Source of the DNA: Rhyacophila brunnea
Taxonomy: Eukaryota; Arthropoda; Insecta; Trichoptera; Rhyacophilidae
Assembly (NCBI GenBank): GCA_022495005.1
Contig: JAGYXB010000825.1
Coordinates: 6,882,001 to 6,946,000 of the forward strand
DNA: 64,000 nucleotides
Reading direction: 5' to 3'
A program made the position numbers and the translations under genes. Position 1 is the first letter of the stretch, and every line of letters starts with the position of its first letter. Positions 61,997-64,000 of this stretch are shown piece by piece. The notes beneath the pieces are model-generated. The model was given only the letters and a program-made list of their open reading frames with translations, had not been told where the DNA came from and searched no databases.

Positions 61997-62350
61997 CTGC
62001 AATAAACAAAATAATACATAGAATCCTGAACACAACTAAATTCAATATTAAAAATATACCGATGCATACACTCCAATTGATATTTCCCAACCTATGGTAT
62101 GGAAAATTTCATTACATTATCATTTTAGTGTTTCGCGCGATCTGACAGATCAGCGACACAGCCAATTGAAGCCTTACAGCTGATATAGACACGCCTGCTA
62201 GCTATAAAAAGTATGAATTCTGTGCATTTTTTGTTGCAAGATTGAATTTGAACTGCATCCGTAAATACCAGTTCGGATTAGTCGAGTGGCGATTAATTTA
62301 GTCACTTAACATGTATGAACAGACAAATTTAGTCGAGTAATTTAGTGAAA

Positions 62351-62566
62351 TCATTTAGTCGAGTCAATCCATTTTGTTCTCTTTTTTCGGTCTAATAGCA
62401 CCCCCCACGACCTCTCACTAAATACAAAACAAGCCACATACATGACAAGTCTGAACATGTTATCTTTAGTCAAGTTCATTAGTTGTCGTAGAATTTCTTC
62501 CTCCAATTCTTCTAATATAGCCATTATAAATGAAGTTATTAACTTATTTATTTTTTGAACATACAT
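62351..62566 (-). pseudogene. Unrecognised frame, possible transposase N-terminus
   Basis: Contains MAILEELEEEILRQLMNLTK after an in-frame start. The charged helix resembles, weakly, the start of PIF/Harbinger-type transposases. Nothing further can be read, and repeats such as ATTTAGTCGAGT occur just past its stop. Confidence 0.2.
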
Positions 62567-63448
62567 AATTTGAAATCACTCAGCAGGATTCTTTCGGCCA
62601 TTGACCACTATGTTATTATAGGAATCTTATCTAATTGCGACGAATTTTGACTAATGGTTCTTACAATAACTACTCTCTGAAACAGAGACGCAGGTTGGAA
62701 CCTGCTGGGTGTCGTATTTAAAAAAAAAAAGATTTTTCTATTGGTTATATATTTCTCAGAAGTGTTTTCAAATTATGTATGTTCAATAAAAATAATGTTA
62801 TATTCTTAAATGTTGTGAATTATTCGTTGAATAAAATAGATTATGTTGCATCGGCGGGTAAAACTTCCGTGCCATGCCAAACTAATGCGTTATATTTGCG
62901 CGCGCAACTTTGTCACATGCAAAAAATACACTCTGATCTGTTTTCCCAAACGCGCCTAAAGAAGTATAACTTCAAAAATCACATTTATTTTTATAAAATA
63001 CATAAAATTTGATAACTATGTTATGTACTATCTTCAGAAAATTGTTGAGCGCTTCGGTTTGTTAACTTTTCCATTTCAAGTACTTGTATTATAACCTATA
63101 ATAGTTGAAGAAAGAAAGTTAGAAAGTTAGAAAAAGCTACAATAAAATATGAAAAAGCAGTGATATCAAAGTCAAAATGTGGAGTGTCAAGACCAAAGTG
63201 TGGAGTTTGTCGAGGGCTTTCCATATTTCGTATCCGAGACTGGCTGTGGGGAGGAAATACCCTGCTCCTTACCCATGTCAAGAGTCAATGTTATGATTAT
63301 TTTATTTTCAATATGAGAAATTGTTATAATCTCCCACAAATATTGCAAGTTGATCAATTCTCCCATATTTTAACTAAAGCATCTTTTTGAATACTGAATA
63401 TACACTTAGGAATATTAAATTAAGAACATAGATATTAGAAAAATAGGT

Positions 63449-63594
63449 TAGACCAAGAGGGACTCGCACCTCATATCTTTCCACTGTCCCGGTGACTGTT
63501 CTATCCACTGCGTTATTGGTCTGCTTGTCGTTATTTGGTGCCTTGCTTGAGGCAAATCAATAGACAGTGAAAAGATGTGAGGTCCACTTGGTCT
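63449..63594. repeat. Inverted tRNA-like/SINE repeat
   Basis: GACCAAGAGGGACTCGCACC at 63452 is the inverse of a segment near 63565-63592, so the stretch can fold back on itself. Read on the - strand, the left part has ACGCAGTGGATAGAACAG and GGTGCGAGTCCC, resembling A and B boxes. It does not fold as a normal tRNA. Confidence 0.5.
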
Positions 63595-63801
63595 TTCAGG
63601 ATTTTTTATAATACGTATGTTTTCTAAGACATTATATAAAAATTATATATTAAGAAAACGTGATCTATATTGATATTATTGTAACAGAATAAAAAGTCGA
63701 ATGTATGAAATTATTTTTCATGAAAATGAAAGAAATGGTGAAATGAGAAAGATTCAGAAAACTCTATATAAACAAAATATCCCCCAACAAGTGCTTATTG
63801 G

Positions 63802-63836
63802 AGAAAGTTTATATTTTATCAAAATATAAACTTTCT
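63802..63836. repeat. Perfect hairpin, 16-bp stem, 3-base loop
   Basis: AGAAAGTTTATATTTT, loop ATC, then the exact inverse. AT-rich and without visible neighbours; its role is unknown. Confidence 0.9.
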
Positions 63837-64000
63837 ACATCATCTACTAACGACACTCCACAGGGATTTTATGAGAACCTAATACATTCGCCTAGTTGCC
63901 CTAGTATGAAAATATCATTATTCATTATTTAAATTTAGTAAGAATGCGAAAATTATAAAAGGAATTGCCATTACCATGTAGGTACTATTAAAAAATAATC

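Larger units (their letters stand above)
61997..64000. other. ETFDH intron sequence running off the window
   Basis: No coding exon found. It contains one unrecognised - strand frame (62351-62566), B-box debris near 62690 (GCAGGTTGGAACCTGC), the inverted tRNA-like repeat at 63449-63594 and a perfect hairpin at 63802-63836. Confidence 0.5.

Overview
The window is eukaryotic nuclear DNA from an insect, very probably a moth or butterfly. It is AT-rich, its genes are split by GT-AG introns, and it is full of short dispersed repeats. Motifs of the type GTAGGTACCTA and a tRNA-derived SINE with a fixed layout are typical of Lepidoptera. The genes are conserved animal housekeeping genes. I cannot name the species.

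Five protein genes can be read. From left to right: (1) Gcn5/KAT2A histone acetyltransferase on the + strand, 20 coding exons from 9248 to 25285, 844 codons. Its TGA stop is followed in the same frame by 134 more open, GC3-rich codons. (2) C9orf78/TLS1-like spliceosome-associated protein on the - strand, one exon, 31284-32222. (3) A malate synthase of the A type on the + strand, seven exons, 38235-47477, 549 residues, with its catalytic residues kept. (4) A ZFAND2B/AIRAPL-type AN1 zinc-finger protein on the - strand, six exons, 51516-56771, 247 residues, with a UIM and a C-terminal CaaX box. (5) The last three coding exons of electron-transfer-flavoprotein:ubiquinone oxidoreductase (ETFDH) on the - strand, 59500-61996. 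The rest of ETFDH lies beyond the right edge.

The genes form no operon. They cover chromatin (Gcn5), splicing (C9orf78), proteostasis (ZFAND2B) and mitochondrial or peroxisomal carbon and electron metabolism (malate synthase, ETFDH). Everything between and inside them is mobile-element material. It includes a pogo-like transposon (5967-8482), a Tigger-like transposon with intact ends and a broken transposase (27824-29071), and four related CAGTCGAA-ended MITE copies. There is a deleted LTR retrotransposon (33511-37367) and a solo LTR of the same family (60042-60641). There are also a copia fragment, LINE tails, seven SINE copies and several foldback or MITE families.

The points most worth a second look are the possible stop-codon readthrough extension of Gcn5, the presence of an apparently intact animal malate synthase, a hammerhead-ribozyme-like motif at 58898-58936, a 34-bp perfect palindrome in a Gcn5 intron, and two transposon families sharing a GGCGCC-type terminal repeat. 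All coordinates and splice sites were read by eye and not confirmed with transcript data.
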